From Bacteroidota bacterium (GTDB taxonomy: Bacteria > Bacteroidota > Bacteroidia > Bacteroidales > F082), in NCBI GenBank assembly GCA_024279935.1, contig JAJRQZ010000170.1, forward strand, positions 1 to 38,153: 38,153 nucleotides of DNA. Direction: 5' to 3'. The translations under genes and the position numbers were made by a program. Within the stretch, counting starts at the first letter, position 1; each line of letters starts with the position of its first letter. The notes beneath the pieces are model-generated. The model did not search any database, was not told the origin of the DNA, and saw only the letters and a list, made by a program, of their open reading frames with translations. Of the stretch, positions 26,813 through 35,293 are shown one piece after another.

Positions 26813-27948
26813 TCGCCTTGAAATAGTCGCCAATTATACAACTTCATGCATAAGGAGTCGATAGTTGTATTTGCTTTAAGATTATCAAGCCCAAACGTTT
26901 CACAATTCCCGGGGCTCAAATGCATACCGATGACGTTGTTGTTTTTATCGCTATAACAGTTTATCAGCTCAATAGTGGAATTCTCATTATTAACAAAATC
27001 TTCCTCTTTCGATCCGTAGAACAGCGAATTGGTGGCAACAATGCTATTGGCATCGGTTATTTTAGTCCATTTCTCGTACTGACATTTGAGGCCCACCCTA
27101 TTGTTGTAAAAAATATTCTTGTCGGAGACAACATCGGATCCCCCTTTGACCACGATTCCCCTAAAGCAGTTTGAGAACAGGTTATTGTTGATGTATATCC
27201 TTCTAGACGGCCCATATTTATCATTCCCTATCTCGCAGCCGTAATCAATTATATTATTAAATGAGTTACCTTCGATATAAATTGAGTCACAGCCATTAAA
27301 ATCAATCCCATCACCTGTGGGCAGACTGATATCCGAGATTTCATTATCGATAATCCTCCCCATTCTTTTTACGCCTAAAAATTCAATGGCATCGGAAACT
27401 CCCTTAAAAACGCAACCTTCAACTATTGCCGGACTATCTACAATGTAATGGACTAAAAAACCTTCGCCGGTATTATTGCCCACAACCCAACAGTTTTTAA
27501 CAAGAAGGCTTCCATAAAACACCCTGACAACAGCATCAAAAACGTCGAGCATCAAATTATTTGTGAACCTACATCCTAAAATCTGCAAGTTGACATTTTC
27601 ACCATGTATCCTGCCATTGTTAAGGATGGCAAATCTCAGGTGGCAACTATCGCTTGGATTGTCAAATATTATGCCTCCCCACCCTTTCAACGAATCTTGC
27701 GGACGGAATATCACAGGTTTGTCAACTTGGCCTGCAACCAACAGCCCTCCTTTTACTATTATTTTAAAAGTATCGGTAAAAACATATTCCGTGCCTGCGG
27801 CTATTTCCAGAATCTTGCCCGAGTCTACGGTAATGTCCTTATCAACGTACAGTATATCAGCTTGGCCAAGGTTTACTAAAAGAGTATTGTATTGGCAGGA
27901 TATGAGCCCTGCCGCAATAATTAATATATAAAGCAAGATTTTGTACAT
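26809..27948 (-). CDS. Right-handed parallel beta-helix lipoprotein
   Basis: 379 aa. The signal peptide [18 protein letters not shown] ends in lipobox Cys18. The mature protein starts with a cap ([56 protein letters not shown]) followed by beta-helix coils rich in N, I, F, G and V ([54 protein letters not shown]). The cap resembles the one before the beta-helix of the CotH-like protein (PPGHKLIIPSGTTIDL, GTKDEPVVIKSSDFSANGF), so the two are related. Such folds often bind or cleave polysaccharides; no catalytic residues can be assigned. It is divergent from the GT39 gene and converges on the GT2 gene. Confidence 0.82.
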   Translation of the reverse strand: MYKILLYILIIAAGLISCQYNTLLVNLGQADILYVDKDITVDSGKILEIAAGTEYVFTDTFKIIVKGGLLVAGQVDKPVIFRPQDSLKGWGGIIFDNPSDSCHLRFAILNNGRIHGENVNLQILGCRFTNNLMLDVFDAVVRVFYGSLLVKNCWVVGNNTGEGFLVHYIVDSPAIVEGCVFKGVSDAIEFLGVKRMGRIIDNEISDISLPTGDGIDFNGCDSIYIEGNSFNNIIDYGCEIGNDKYGPSRRIYINNNLFSNCFRGIVVKGGSDVVSDKNIFYNNRVGLKCQYEKWTKITDANSIVATNSLFYGSKEEDFVNNENSTIELINCYSDKNNNVIGMHLSPGNCETFGLDNLKANTTIDSLCMKLYNWRLFQGD

Positions 27949-27964
27949 ATAATTTTACTTTTGC

Positions 27965-27972
27965 CAAAACTA
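27965..27972 (-). promoter_or_regulatory. Candidate -7 box of the beta-helix lipoprotein gene
   Basis: Minus-strand TAGTTTTG fits TAnnTTTG, 17 bp before the ATG at 27948. It is arranged back to back with the GT39 promoter. Confidence 0.45.
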
Positions 27973-28008
27973 AAAAAGTTTTTGCTAAAACATGTTTTAA
28001 TTAAAGAT

Positions 28009-28016
28009 TAATTTTG
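28009..28016 (+). promoter_or_regulatory. Candidate -7 box of the GT39 gene
   Basis: TAATTTTG fits TAnnTTTG, 11 bp before the ATG at 28028. An upstream TTTG (27981-27984) lies 24 bases away, longer than usual. GCCGACG follows the box, as it does at the MBOAT promoter. Confidence 0.45.
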
Positions 28017-28027
28017 CCGACGACATC

Positions 28028-29632
28028 ATGGGCTTTAATATTACAGAACACATCCAGTCGATCATTTATTTGCTTTACCTGGGCATTATATTAGTTGCAC
28101 TTGGCATCATAAATATCAAAGTGGGCAAAAATAGTTTTTCGAGCCTCTTATTGCTTGCCTTTGGAAGTTTCGCAATAAGTCAGTTTGTTAATTTGGGAAA
28201 CCCCTTCCTACACATGTGGGACGAGCAGGTTCATGCGGTGGTTGCCAAAAACATGCTCCACAACCCATTCAAGCCCATGCTAATACCCGACCCTGTCTTA
28301 CCTATCGATTTCAAGAACTGGACAGGCAACCATATTTGGGTCCACAAGCAACCCCTGTTCTTATGGCAGATAGCACTCTCGTATAAATTATTCGGCATTA
28401 ATTTGTTTGCCTTGCGCTTTCCCAGCATGCTCATGTTTTCGCTTATGGTATTCCCTGTTTATAGAATAGGCAGAATTATCTCGACTAAGGAAACAGGCAT
28501 TTATGCCGCGGCCTTCCTCATAGGCTCCAACTTCATTTATCAGCTTGTTGGCGGAAGGATGAACACCGATCACAATGATGTGGCTTTTTTATTCTATATA
28601 ACATTAAGTATCTGGGCATGGTTCGAGAGGGAAAATTCAGGGAAGCGATACTGGATAGTCCTTATCGGGATATTTTCGGGTGCGGCAATATTAAACAAAT
28701 GGCTTGTTGGCTTGTTGGTTTATTCCGTTTGGGGCCTTAATATTTTGATTTTCAGGAAAAAAAGGAGGGATTTGATTTCATGGGCCGAAATGCTTGTGTC
28801 ATTTCTTATAACACTTGTGGTTTTCCTGCCCTGGCAGATATATATACTCAAAAACTTCCCTGTGGAGAGCCGATATGAGTTCAATTATAATTCATTGCAT
28901 TTCTTCCAATCGATGGAAGGCCATAGCGGGGACATGCTATACCATTTCAACAAGATAGAAACCTTATATGGTACTGATTTTCAATACGTAATTATTGCAT
29001 CAATAATAATATTCCTAATCTCTAAAATAAAACCGGGGCATAAACTGGGAATGCTGACACCGATATTAGTAGTTTATTTTTTCTTTTCGATGGCAGCTAC
29101 CAAGATGCCTGCCTTCCCGATAATTATCTCCCCGCTGGTTTATATTATAGTTGCCGTCTCGGTTACGACTATTATAAAATGGCTTATGGCGAAAAACCGT
29201 GTTTTATCAAAAAACAAGATTTTGGGCCCTTTTATCGGTACTGCAATTGCTTTGTATATTTTCTTCCACTTTCTCAACCACGACTACCTATGCCTGAAGA
29301 ATTCCGATTTGAACAGAAGAATCTCCCAAAAAGCCGTTACCCTAACTGAGGTTTATAAGGATCTGCCCCTAATTATAGGGGACAAAAAAACAATGGTATA
29401 TAATGCGAGGAATTTTGACAAGCTAAAGATCATGTTTTATACCGATTATATGGCAAGGTCAGGTTTCCCGAGCAAACAAGACATCAAATCCTTAAAAGAA
29501 AAAAACATAGGAATATTCGTATTCGACAACGACAAACTGCCTGATTACATCATAAAAGATTCGACAATTGCTAAAATAAAATCTGCTGTTTGGCAAAAGA
29601 ATCATGAAGGACAACCAAAAGTTTACTACTAA
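28028..29632 (+). CDS. GT39-family membrane glycosyltransferase (PMT/ArnT-like)
   Basis: 534-aa polytopic membrane protein of the GT-C fold with about 11-12 hydrophobic segments. The first extracytoplasmic loop has the catalytic-type acidic pair in HMWDEQVHA (Asp65, Glu66), and the next loop has VHKQPLFLWQIALSYKLFG, matching the HKPPL pattern of ArnT/PMT_2 proteins. LRFPSMLMFSLMVFPVYRIG and GGRMNTDHNDVAF also fit. A C-terminal soluble domain of about 110 residues follows. These enzymes move a sugar from polyprenyl phosphate to a lipid, glycan or protein on the periplasmic side; donor supply by the GT2 at 26096 is inferred. The MBOAT gene follows 34 bp downstream. Confidence 0.9.
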   Translation: MGFNITEHIQSIIYLLYLGIILVALGIINIKVGKNSFSSLLLLAFGSFAISQFVNLGNPFLHMWDEQVHAVVAKNMLHNPFKPMLIPDPVLPIDFKNWTGNHIWVHKQPLFLWQIALSYKLFGINLFALRFPSMLMFSLMVFPVYRIGRIISTKETGIYAAAFLIGSNFIYQLVGGRMNTDHNDVAFLFYITLSIWAWFERENSGKRYWIVLIGIFSGAAILNKWLVGLLVYSVWGLNILIFRKKRRDLISWAEMLVSFLITLVVFLPWQIYILKNFPVESRYEFNYNSLHFFQSMEGHSGDMLYHFNKIETLYGTDFQYVIIASIIIFLISKIKPGHKLGMLTPILVVYFFFSMAATKMPAFPIIISPLVYIIVAVSVTTIIKWLMAKNRVLSKNKILGPFIGTAIALYIFFHFLNHDYLCLKNSDLNRRISQKAVTLTEVYKDLPLIIGDKKTMVYNARNFDKLKIMFYTDYMARSGFPSKQDIKSLKEKNIGIFVFDNDKLPDYIIKDSTIAKIKSAVWQKNHEGQPKVYY

Positions 29633-29636
29633 ATAC

Positions 29637-29644
29637 TAAATTTG
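29637..29644 (+). promoter_or_regulatory. Candidate -7 box before the MBOAT gene
   Basis: TAAATTTG fits TAnnTTTG, 22 bp before the ATG at 29667, and is followed by CCGACG as at the GT39 promoter. The MBOAT-SGNH pair may thus also be transcribed independently. Confidence 0.4.
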
Positions 29645-29666
29645 CCGACGTTTTTAAAACGAAATA

Positions 29667-31088
29667 ATGGTTTTTAGCAGCATAACATTTCTTTTATATT
29701 TTCTCCCGCTCTTTCTGTTGGTTTATTATCTGTCGCCACGGAAACTAAAAAACTTCATCGTTTTAATATTCAGTGTTTTCTTCTATGCCTGGGGAGCCCC
29801 AAAATTCATTTTCATCTTGCTTGGAAGCACGGTTGCCACTTTTTTTTTGGTAAAATGGATGGATTCGGATAAAAAACGACTTCATAAAAGGTGGTTGTTG
29901 GGTTGTTCGATTTTTATCAATATAGGTTTTTTGGCTTTCTTCAAATATGCCAACTTCTTCGTTGACAACCTCAATGATGTTCTTCAATCTCTTGGTTACA
30001 ATAACGTTGCATGGACAAAAATAGTCTTACCCATAGGGATTAGTTTTTATACGTTTCAAACTTTGACCTATGCAGTAGATGTTTACAGAGGTGTTCACAG
30101 GCCGCTTAACAAGCTTAGCAACTATGTCTTGTACATAATCATGTTCCCTCAGTTAATTGCCGGCCCCATCGTGCGTTATAACGAGATTGCCGACCAAATT
30201 GTTGACCGCCGCGAAACATACAACGACAGGCTGCTGGGTTTTTACCGCTTCGCAATAGGACTTGCGAAAAAAGTGTTGATTGCCAACGTCATGGGCGCCA
30301 AAGCCGACGAAATACTGTCGATGGATTTCACCAGCCTGGACTCCACAACGGCATGGTTAGGCATATTGGCATACACTTTCCAGATATATTTCGACTTTTC
30401 GGGATATTCTGATATGGCAATAGGAATAGGCCGTATGATAGGCTTTAAATTCCCTGAGAACTTTGACAATCCATATACGTCGAGAAGCATAACCGAATTC
30501 TGGCGGCGTTGGCATATAACTCTCGGCGCATGGATGAAAAACTACTTATATATTCCCCTCGGTGGCAATAAGGTAAAAACAAACAGAAGATTGTATTTCA
30601 ACCTTTGGTTTGTGTTCCTTTTGTCGGGTTTGTGGCATGGAGCAGCCTGGAACTTCATTATTTGGGGAGGTTTTCATGGCTTTTTCCTCGTTGCGGAACG
30701 ATTGTTCCTATCGAAGCTGCTAAAAAAAGCCGGAGGGTTTTTAAGTTTGCCCTATACCTTCTTTATAACTGTAATGGGCTGGGTGATTTTCAGGATAGAA
30801 AATTATCAGGATGCGTTTATGTTCTATAAACGGCTGTTCGCCTTTGCCTTCAAAGCCTACGATTTTTATCACGAGGCCGAATTTACTTTTTGGCTGGTCG
30901 TTTCGATATTGTTTTCCTTCCTGGTAGTTTTTCCTTACGGTAAGAAAATTCAAGAGAAAGCTTTTTACTCTGATTACAACAGGGCAGGCTTGATAACTGG
31001 GTTTGTCATCTCGCTCTTGTTGGTTTTCCTATGTGTGTCGGCCATTGCCACATCCGATTTCAACCCCTTTATTTATTTTAGGTTCTGA
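29667..31088 (+). CDS. MBOAT-family O-acyltransferase, AlgI/DltB-like
   Basis: 473-aa polytopic membrane protein of the MBOAT family, which passes acyl groups, usually acetyl, across the membrane for sugar O-acylation. Family sequences: MVFSSITFLLYFLPLFLLVY start, FFKYANFFVDNLN, LPIGISFYTFQTLTYAVDVY, MFPQLIAGPIVRY, DFSGYSDMAIGIGRMIGF, FWRRWHITLGAWMKNYLYIP (His283) and SGLWHGAAWNF, whose His324 is the invariant MBOAT histidine (AlgI His322). It overlaps the SGNH gene by one base (TGATG), so the two are translationally coupled, as expected for an AlgI/AlgJ-like pair. Confidence 0.93.
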   Translation: MVFSSITFLLYFLPLFLLVYYLSPRKLKNFIVLIFSVFFYAWGAPKFIFILLGSTVATFFLVKWMDSDKKRLHKRWLLGCSIFINIGFLAFFKYANFFVDNLNDVLQSLGYNNVAWTKIVLPIGISFYTFQTLTYAVDVYRGVHRPLNKLSNYVLYIIMFPQLIAGPIVRYNEIADQIVDRRETYNDRLLGFYRFAIGLAKKVLIANVMGAKADEILSMDFTSLDSTTAWLGILAYTFQIYFDFSGYSDMAIGIGRMIGFKFPENFDNPYTSRSITEFWRRWHITLGAWMKNYLYIPLGGNKVKTNRRLYFNLWFVFLLSGLWHGAAWNFIIWGGFHGFFLVAERLFLSKLLKKAGGFLSLPYTFFITVMGWVIFRIENYQDAFMFYKRLFAFAFKAYDFYHEAEFTFWLVVSILFSFLVVFPYGKKIQEKAFYSDYNRAGLITGFVISLLLVFLCVSAIATSDFNPFIYFRF

Positions 31089-32392
31089 TGAGCAAACTTG
31101 CCAAAATATTGTTTTCCTTATTGATGACCTTGCTTGTCTTCGCAATGCTTCAACAGAATTTTAAAATTGTAAAAACCAAAAAGCTTCATGGGTCCATTAA
31201 AAAGATTAAGCAACCTGAACTAAACCTTGATAATTGGTTTTCCGAAAAATACCAAAAAGGAACTGAGAAATACATAGCCCAACATTTTGGTTTTGCTAAT
31301 TGGTTCATAAAAATCGAGAACCAGATACAATTTACTTTATTTAATAAAGCCAAGGCAAACGGGGTTATAATCGGAAAAGAAGACTATTTGTTCGAGAAGA
31401 GCTATATAGATGCTTATTATGGTGATGATTTCCTAGGCGAACAAAGGATAAGGGAATTATACACCAAGCTGTCGAAAGTAAATGACGCGCTAAAAAAACT
31501 AGATAAAAGGTTAATGATAGTCTTCGCCCCGGGCAAGGCAAGTTTCTTTGCCGAATATATTCCGGACAAGCTAAAACGCAAGAAAAAAGAAACAAACCTG
31601 GAATATTGCATCAGCATGGCCGACTCACTGGGAATTGATCATATAGATATGAGTTCGTGGTTTATAAAGATGAAAGATACTGCTTCATATCCCCTATATC
31701 CCAAAACCGGCATCCACTGGAGCTATTATGGGGTAAAGCTAGCCGCCGACACTATATTGTCGTATTGCAGAAACAAGCTGAGCTTAAAGCTTCCTGAAGT
31801 AAAATGGTCGCCGATTGAGTTAAGCCCCAATCTCAAGGGCCCTGATGATGACATAGAAAAAGGCATGAACCTGATTTTCCCCTTAGCCAACCACCCTATG
31901 CCTTATCTAAAGACAAAACCGGGCCCGCAAACAAAAAACACTGCAAAATCGATAGTCGTCGCAGATAGTTATTATTGGCAGTTCTATAATATGGGGTTCT
32001 CCAAAAAAGTATTCAGGGAAGGTCAGTTCTGGTTTTATAACAAGCAAGTCTTCCCAAAAAGAAATAAGCAGGATACCTGGACCAAAAACCTGGACCTGCG
32101 AAAAGAAATAATGGACAACGACATAATTATACTGTTTGCCACCGAACCTGTATTAAAAAGAGAATATTGGGGGTTTGTTGATCAGGCTTACGATTCCTTT
32201 TTTAACACAAGCGACGAATACAAGGAAAGAGAACAGATACTTGAGATTATCGAATCCATAAAATCAAGTCATTCCTGGCTGGAAAAAATAAAAGACAAGG
32301 CAATTAAAAGAAATATCAGCCTAGATTCGATGCTAATCCTTGACGCGAAGTATGTTTTATATAAAAAGTTGATTAAATCCACGGTAAAATAA
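31088..32392 (+). CDS. SGNH-hydrolase-like O-acetyltransferase partner (AlgJ/AlgX-like)
   Basis: 434 aa. A single N-terminal membrane helix (about 4-22) anchors a periplasmic domain. The SGNH-type active-site signs are VVADSYYWQF (Asp293, nucleophile Ser294) and KTGIHWSYYG (His210, Trp211). AlgJ/AlgX proteins take acetyl from the MBOAT partner and place it on a sugar. In the usual DxHW motif the Asp is Gly208 here, so the catalytic triad is altered or uses another acid; I believe related Bacteroidota proteins share this. The last 70 residues form a charged helical tail. Acceptor unknown. Confidence 0.82.
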   Translation: MSKLAKILFSLLMTLLVFAMLQQNFKIVKTKKLHGSIKKIKQPELNLDNWFSEKYQKGTEKYIAQHFGFANWFIKIENQIQFTLFNKAKANGVIIGKEDYLFEKSYIDAYYGDDFLGEQRIRELYTKLSKVNDALKKLDKRLMIVFAPGKASFFAEYIPDKLKRKKKETNLEYCISMADSLGIDHIDMSSWFIKMKDTASYPLYPKTGIHWSYYGVKLAADTILSYCRNKLSLKLPEVKWSPIELSPNLKGPDDDIEKGMNLIFPLANHPMPYLKTKPGPQTKNTAKSIVVADSYYWQFYNMGFSKKVFREGQFWFYNKQVFPKRNKQDTWTKNLDLRKEIMDNDIIILFATEPVLKREYWGFVDQAYDSFFNTSDEYKEREQILEIIESIKSSHSWLEKIKDKAIKRNISLDSMLILDAKYVLYKKLIKSTVK

Positions 32393-32422
32393 GACATCTG
32401 CCCAACATTCTTAATAATTTCT

Positions 32423-32430
32423 TAATTTTG
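32423..32430 (+). promoter_or_regulatory. Candidate -7 box of the DUF4956-VTC pair
   Basis: TAATTTTG fits TAnnTTTG, 32 bp before the ATG at 32463. No clear -33 TTG. Confidence 0.4.
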
Positions 32431-32462
32431 CCCTTTTTTAAAACGTTATTCAATTTTATGAC

Positions 32463-33143
32463 ATGAACGATAAATGGAATTTGTTCCAGAAGTTTTTAAT
32501 AACACAGGAACAACAAATATCAATAAGTGATTTCCTTCTCAACGCAGCGGTAATAGTTATTTTGGCTATCATTCTTGAATACACTTATATAAAATGTGCC
32601 CGGACCATCTCCAACAGGAAACAGTTTGCAGGGGTTTTCCTGCTAATTGCATTCACTACAATGCTGATAATCACCATAGTAAAATCATCATTGGCTCTTT
32701 CGCTGGGCTTGGTGGGTGCTTTGTCGATCGTAAGGTTCAGGGCTGCTATAAAGGAGCCGGAGGAACTTGGGTATCTGTTTTTCGCGATTGCCATGGGACT
32801 TGGCCTGGGCGCAAACCAAACAATAATTGTTATGGCAGCCTTTGGCGTCGGGATGATCATCCTCTGGGGAAGATTCCTCATAAAAGGCAGGAGCAAGTCG
32901 CAAAACCTTTATTTGAACATAAATGCCGAAGCCGGCAAAGTAAGCCTGAACGATATAACAGGAATAATAAATTCTACTTTTGGGAAGTTTTATTTGAAAA
33001 GATACGACGAAAACGACAAGTCGATAGAAGCCTCGTTTTTAATCGACAGCCCCAAAACAGAGGCTTTGGCCGATTTTAAGAGAAAAACAGAAAGCCTTGG
33101 GAGCAGTGTTAATGTTTCCTTCGTGGAAAGCAAATCGTTTTAA
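32463..33143 (+). CDS. DUF4956 membrane protein
   Basis: 226 aa. About four hydrophobic segments lie in the first 145 residues (LLNAAVIVILAIILEYTYI, FAGVFLLIAFTTMLIITIV, LGYLFFAIAMGLGLGANQTI and IVMAAFGVGMIILWG). The family signature LGLVGALSIVRFRAAIKEPE lies at about 77-96. The C-terminal 75 residues form a soluble alpha/beta domain. Function is unknown, but DUF4956 genes are repeatedly found beside VTC-domain polyphosphate polymerase-like genes and CotH genes, as here. A membrane partner or export channel role for the VTC product is an inference. Confidence 0.88.
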   Translation: MNDKWNLFQKFLITQEQQISISDFLLNAAVIVILAIILEYTYIKCARTISNRKQFAGVFLLIAFTTMLIITIVKSSLALSLGLVGALSIVRFRAAIKEPEELGYLFFAIAMGLGLGANQTIIVMAAFGVGMIILWGRFLIKGRSKSQNLYLNINAEAGKVSLNDITGIINSTFGKFYLKRYDENDKSIEASFLIDSPKTEALADFKRKTESLGSSVNVSFVESKSF

Positions 33144-33271
33144 AAAAATCGCGCTAACCAATATACGCAGGACGTTTAAAAACTGCATACCGAAATAATA
33201 TTATTAAAGTATTAAATCTCAAACCATAATAAAACGCTAAAACCTCACTCCAACTTTAAACACAAAATATA

Positions 33272-33970
33272 TTGTTTCCGGAATTCAACATAGAAAAAAG
33301 TCGCTACGAGAGAAAATTCGTTGTCGGTGACATGGATTACCACAGCATATTTCAACAGATAAGGATGCATCCCGCTGCCTTCAGGGAGATATTCCACCCG
33401 AGATATATAAACAATATTTATCTCGACAGCAGCGAGATGGATTTTTATTTCGACAACGTATCAGGAAAAGGAAGCCGCAAGAAAGCCCGTATCCGCTGGT
33501 ATGGTGACATGTTCGGGAATATTTCCAAACCTGTTCTTGAGTTCAAGATACGCGAAGGTTTGCTCGGGAACAAGATATCCTTTCCCCTTTCATCATTTGT
33601 CCTAGATGATAATTTCACCCTGAAAACCCTTAAAAAAACTTATGAGACTTCCGACCTTCCCCAGTGGGCTTATGAAGTAATGATGCTTCTTAAACCATCG
33701 CTGCTAAACAGATATAAAAGAAAATACACCCTTAACTTCGATGGTGATTTCCGCCTGACACTCGACACCGATTTATCCTATCACCTAATTGGCAGCAACA
33801 ATAATACTTTCATGCAATCATTTGAAAGCGAGGATGTTATTGTTGAGCTGAAATATGATTTCGCCAAGGATAAAAAGGCAGCGTCGATCTCAAACAAACT
33901 ACCTTTCAGGCTTACAAAAAGTTCAAAATATGTTAATGGCGTTGATTTATTGCATCCATTGCTGACATAA
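33272..33970 (+). CDS. VTC-domain protein, polyphosphate polymerase-like
   Basis: 232 aa, only a VTC domain of the triphosphate-tunnel fold; yeast Vtc4 uses this domain to make polyphosphate from ATP. The tunnel's charged residues are all present: YERKF (Glu13, Lys15), RYINNIYLDS (Arg44), KKARIRWYG (Arg73, Arg75), VLEFKIREG (Glu90, Lys92), NRYKRKY (Arg147, Arg150), RLTLDT (Arg161) and VELKYD (Glu192, Lys194). TTG at 33272 is the only start that keeps the N-terminal ERKF strand; a stop lies 13 bp upstream and the next ATG would remove it. It follows the DUF4956 gene by 128 bp. Polyphosphate synthesis is predicted, not shown; other phosphate-chain transfer is possible. Confidence 0.87.
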   Translation: MFPEFNIEKSRYERKFVVGDMDYHSIFQQIRMHPAAFREIFHPRYINNIYLDSSEMDFYFDNVSGKGSRKKARIRWYGDMFGNISKPVLEFKIREGLLGNKISFPLSSFVLDDNFTLKTLKKTYETSDLPQWAYEVMMLLKPSLLNRYKRKYTLNFDGDFRLTLDTDLSYHLIGSNNNTFMQSFESEDVIVELKYDFAKDKKAASISNKLPFRLTKSSKYVNGVDLLHPLLT

Positions 33971-34052
33971 AAAATAAATTCATTGAAGAAATGCGATGTG
34001 CCGATGCTCAAAGCTGGCAATATTAAAACCCTGTTAATAAAGTTTTATTACT

Positions 34053-34060
34053 TACTTTTG
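34053..34060 (+). promoter_or_regulatory. Candidate -7 box of the phosphoesterase-like gene
   Basis: TACTTTTG fits TAnnTTTG, 60 bp before the ATG at 34121, leaving a leader of about 55 nt. No clear -33 TTG. Confidence 0.4.
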
Positions 34061-34120
34061 TAACCGTTGGCAAATCACGTGCTTGCTGTATTATGTAAAT
34101 TCGTTTAAACCAAATTAATT

Positions 34121-35245
34121 ATGAGCACCGAATTAAAAACTATCGGAAGTTGTTTTATCTTAACAATTTTTCTATTAGCAGGTTCCTTGACCCGGGCACA
34201 GAAAAGTCCTTATTCTTTTTATATTGCCGGCCACACTTACGGAACACCCGGAACAAAAGGCAATGGGCTTTATCAACCTTTTAAAGAAAAATTTGAGTAC
34301 ATAAAAAACAGGAATGAAATAAAATTTGGTGTACTCCTGGGCGATATTGTTAGTTCCGGCCCTCTTGCCACGGACTGGGACAAAGTGGACGCTGACATTG
34401 ATTCTCTTGGCTTGCCGGTACATTTTGCCGTCGGCAACCACGATATGGAAAACAGGCCTTTGTTCGAGGTCAGATACGGCAATACATATTACAGTTTTAT
34501 TTTCAATCATGATCTATTTATAATCCTCGACCCGAACATCGATGGCTGGAACATCTCGGGGCAGCAACTAGAATTTCTTAATAATGTGATAAATACAAAT
34601 TATCTGGAGGTTGATATTATTTTTGTCATGTTCCATCAGCTTTTGTGGTGGAAAAACAATAATATTTATACGCAGTTTAAACCTAATTCATTTTATGGCA
34701 GGGATGACACTATAAATTTTTGGTCAACTATCGAACCAATTTTCGGCAACTTACCAAATAAAGTTATAATGTGCGCCGGGGATGTCGGAGCAGGTTATTG
34801 GAGCACCAATTTCATATTCGATAAATTTGCGAACATCTCATTTGTTGCAACAGGCATGGGCGAAGGTGATGGCGACAATTTTATCGTCGTAAATATCGAC
34901 TCCGCAAAAAACGTGGATTATGATTTAATATGCCTTAACACTCCTATACTTAATTGCTTTGGCGAGTTGACCGATTACGACTTGATGAGTATTCAAAACA
35001 ATCTCACGCTCAATAGATTACTGATATACCCCAACCCGACAAAAGGTATTGTAAACATGGATTTCTTCTGTAACGACAAGGTGTTGTTGCAAGTGTTTGA
35101 CACTAGGGGGTCATGTATTCTTGAAAAAGAATACTATGAAACCGAAGAGCATACTCTTGACTTAACACTATACCCCAAAGGCTTGTATTTGGTAAGCATA
35201 AAATCAAACAATGCGCAAATATCGTCAAGGCTTATAAAACTATAG
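34121..35245 (+). CDS. Secreted metallophosphoesterase-like protein with T9SS sorting domain
   Basis: 374 aa. A signal peptide (about 1-26, ending LTRAQ) precedes a calcineurin-like phosphoesterase fold (about 30-275). Motif II VLLGDIVSSG, motif III VGNHDME and a later FHQ are present. However, the first motif reads YIAGHTYG, with Ala where the DxH Asp should be, and the last (GHxH) is replaced by CAGDVGAGYW. The dinuclear metal site is therefore probably incomplete. The last 80 residues are a type A T9SS C-terminal sorting domain (IYPNPTKGIVNMDF, LQVFDTRGSCILEKEY, LYPKGLYLVSIKS), so the protein should be exported through the outer membrane and attached to the surface or released. It lies just after the VTC gene but has its own promoter-like box. 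Confidence 0.85.
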   Translation: MSTELKTIGSCFILTIFLLAGSLTRAQKSPYSFYIAGHTYGTPGTKGNGLYQPFKEKFEYIKNRNEIKFGVLLGDIVSSGPLATDWDKVDADIDSLGLPVHFAVGNHDMENRPLFEVRYGNTYYSFIFNHDLFIILDPNIDGWNISGQQLEFLNNVINTNYLEVDIIFVMFHQLLWWKNNNIYTQFKPNSFYGRDDTINFWSTIEPIFGNLPNKVIMCAGDVGAGYWSTNFIFDKFANISFVATGMGEGDGDNFIVVNIDSAKNVDYDLICLNTPILNCFGELTDYDLMSIQNNLTLNRLLIYPNPTKGIVNMDFFCNDKVLLQVFDTRGSCILEKEYYETEEHTLDLTLYPKGLYLVSIKSNNAQISSRLIKL

Positions 35246-35293
35246 AACACATATTACCGAATAATCCTTATTTTTACCCGCTATTTGAAGGCC

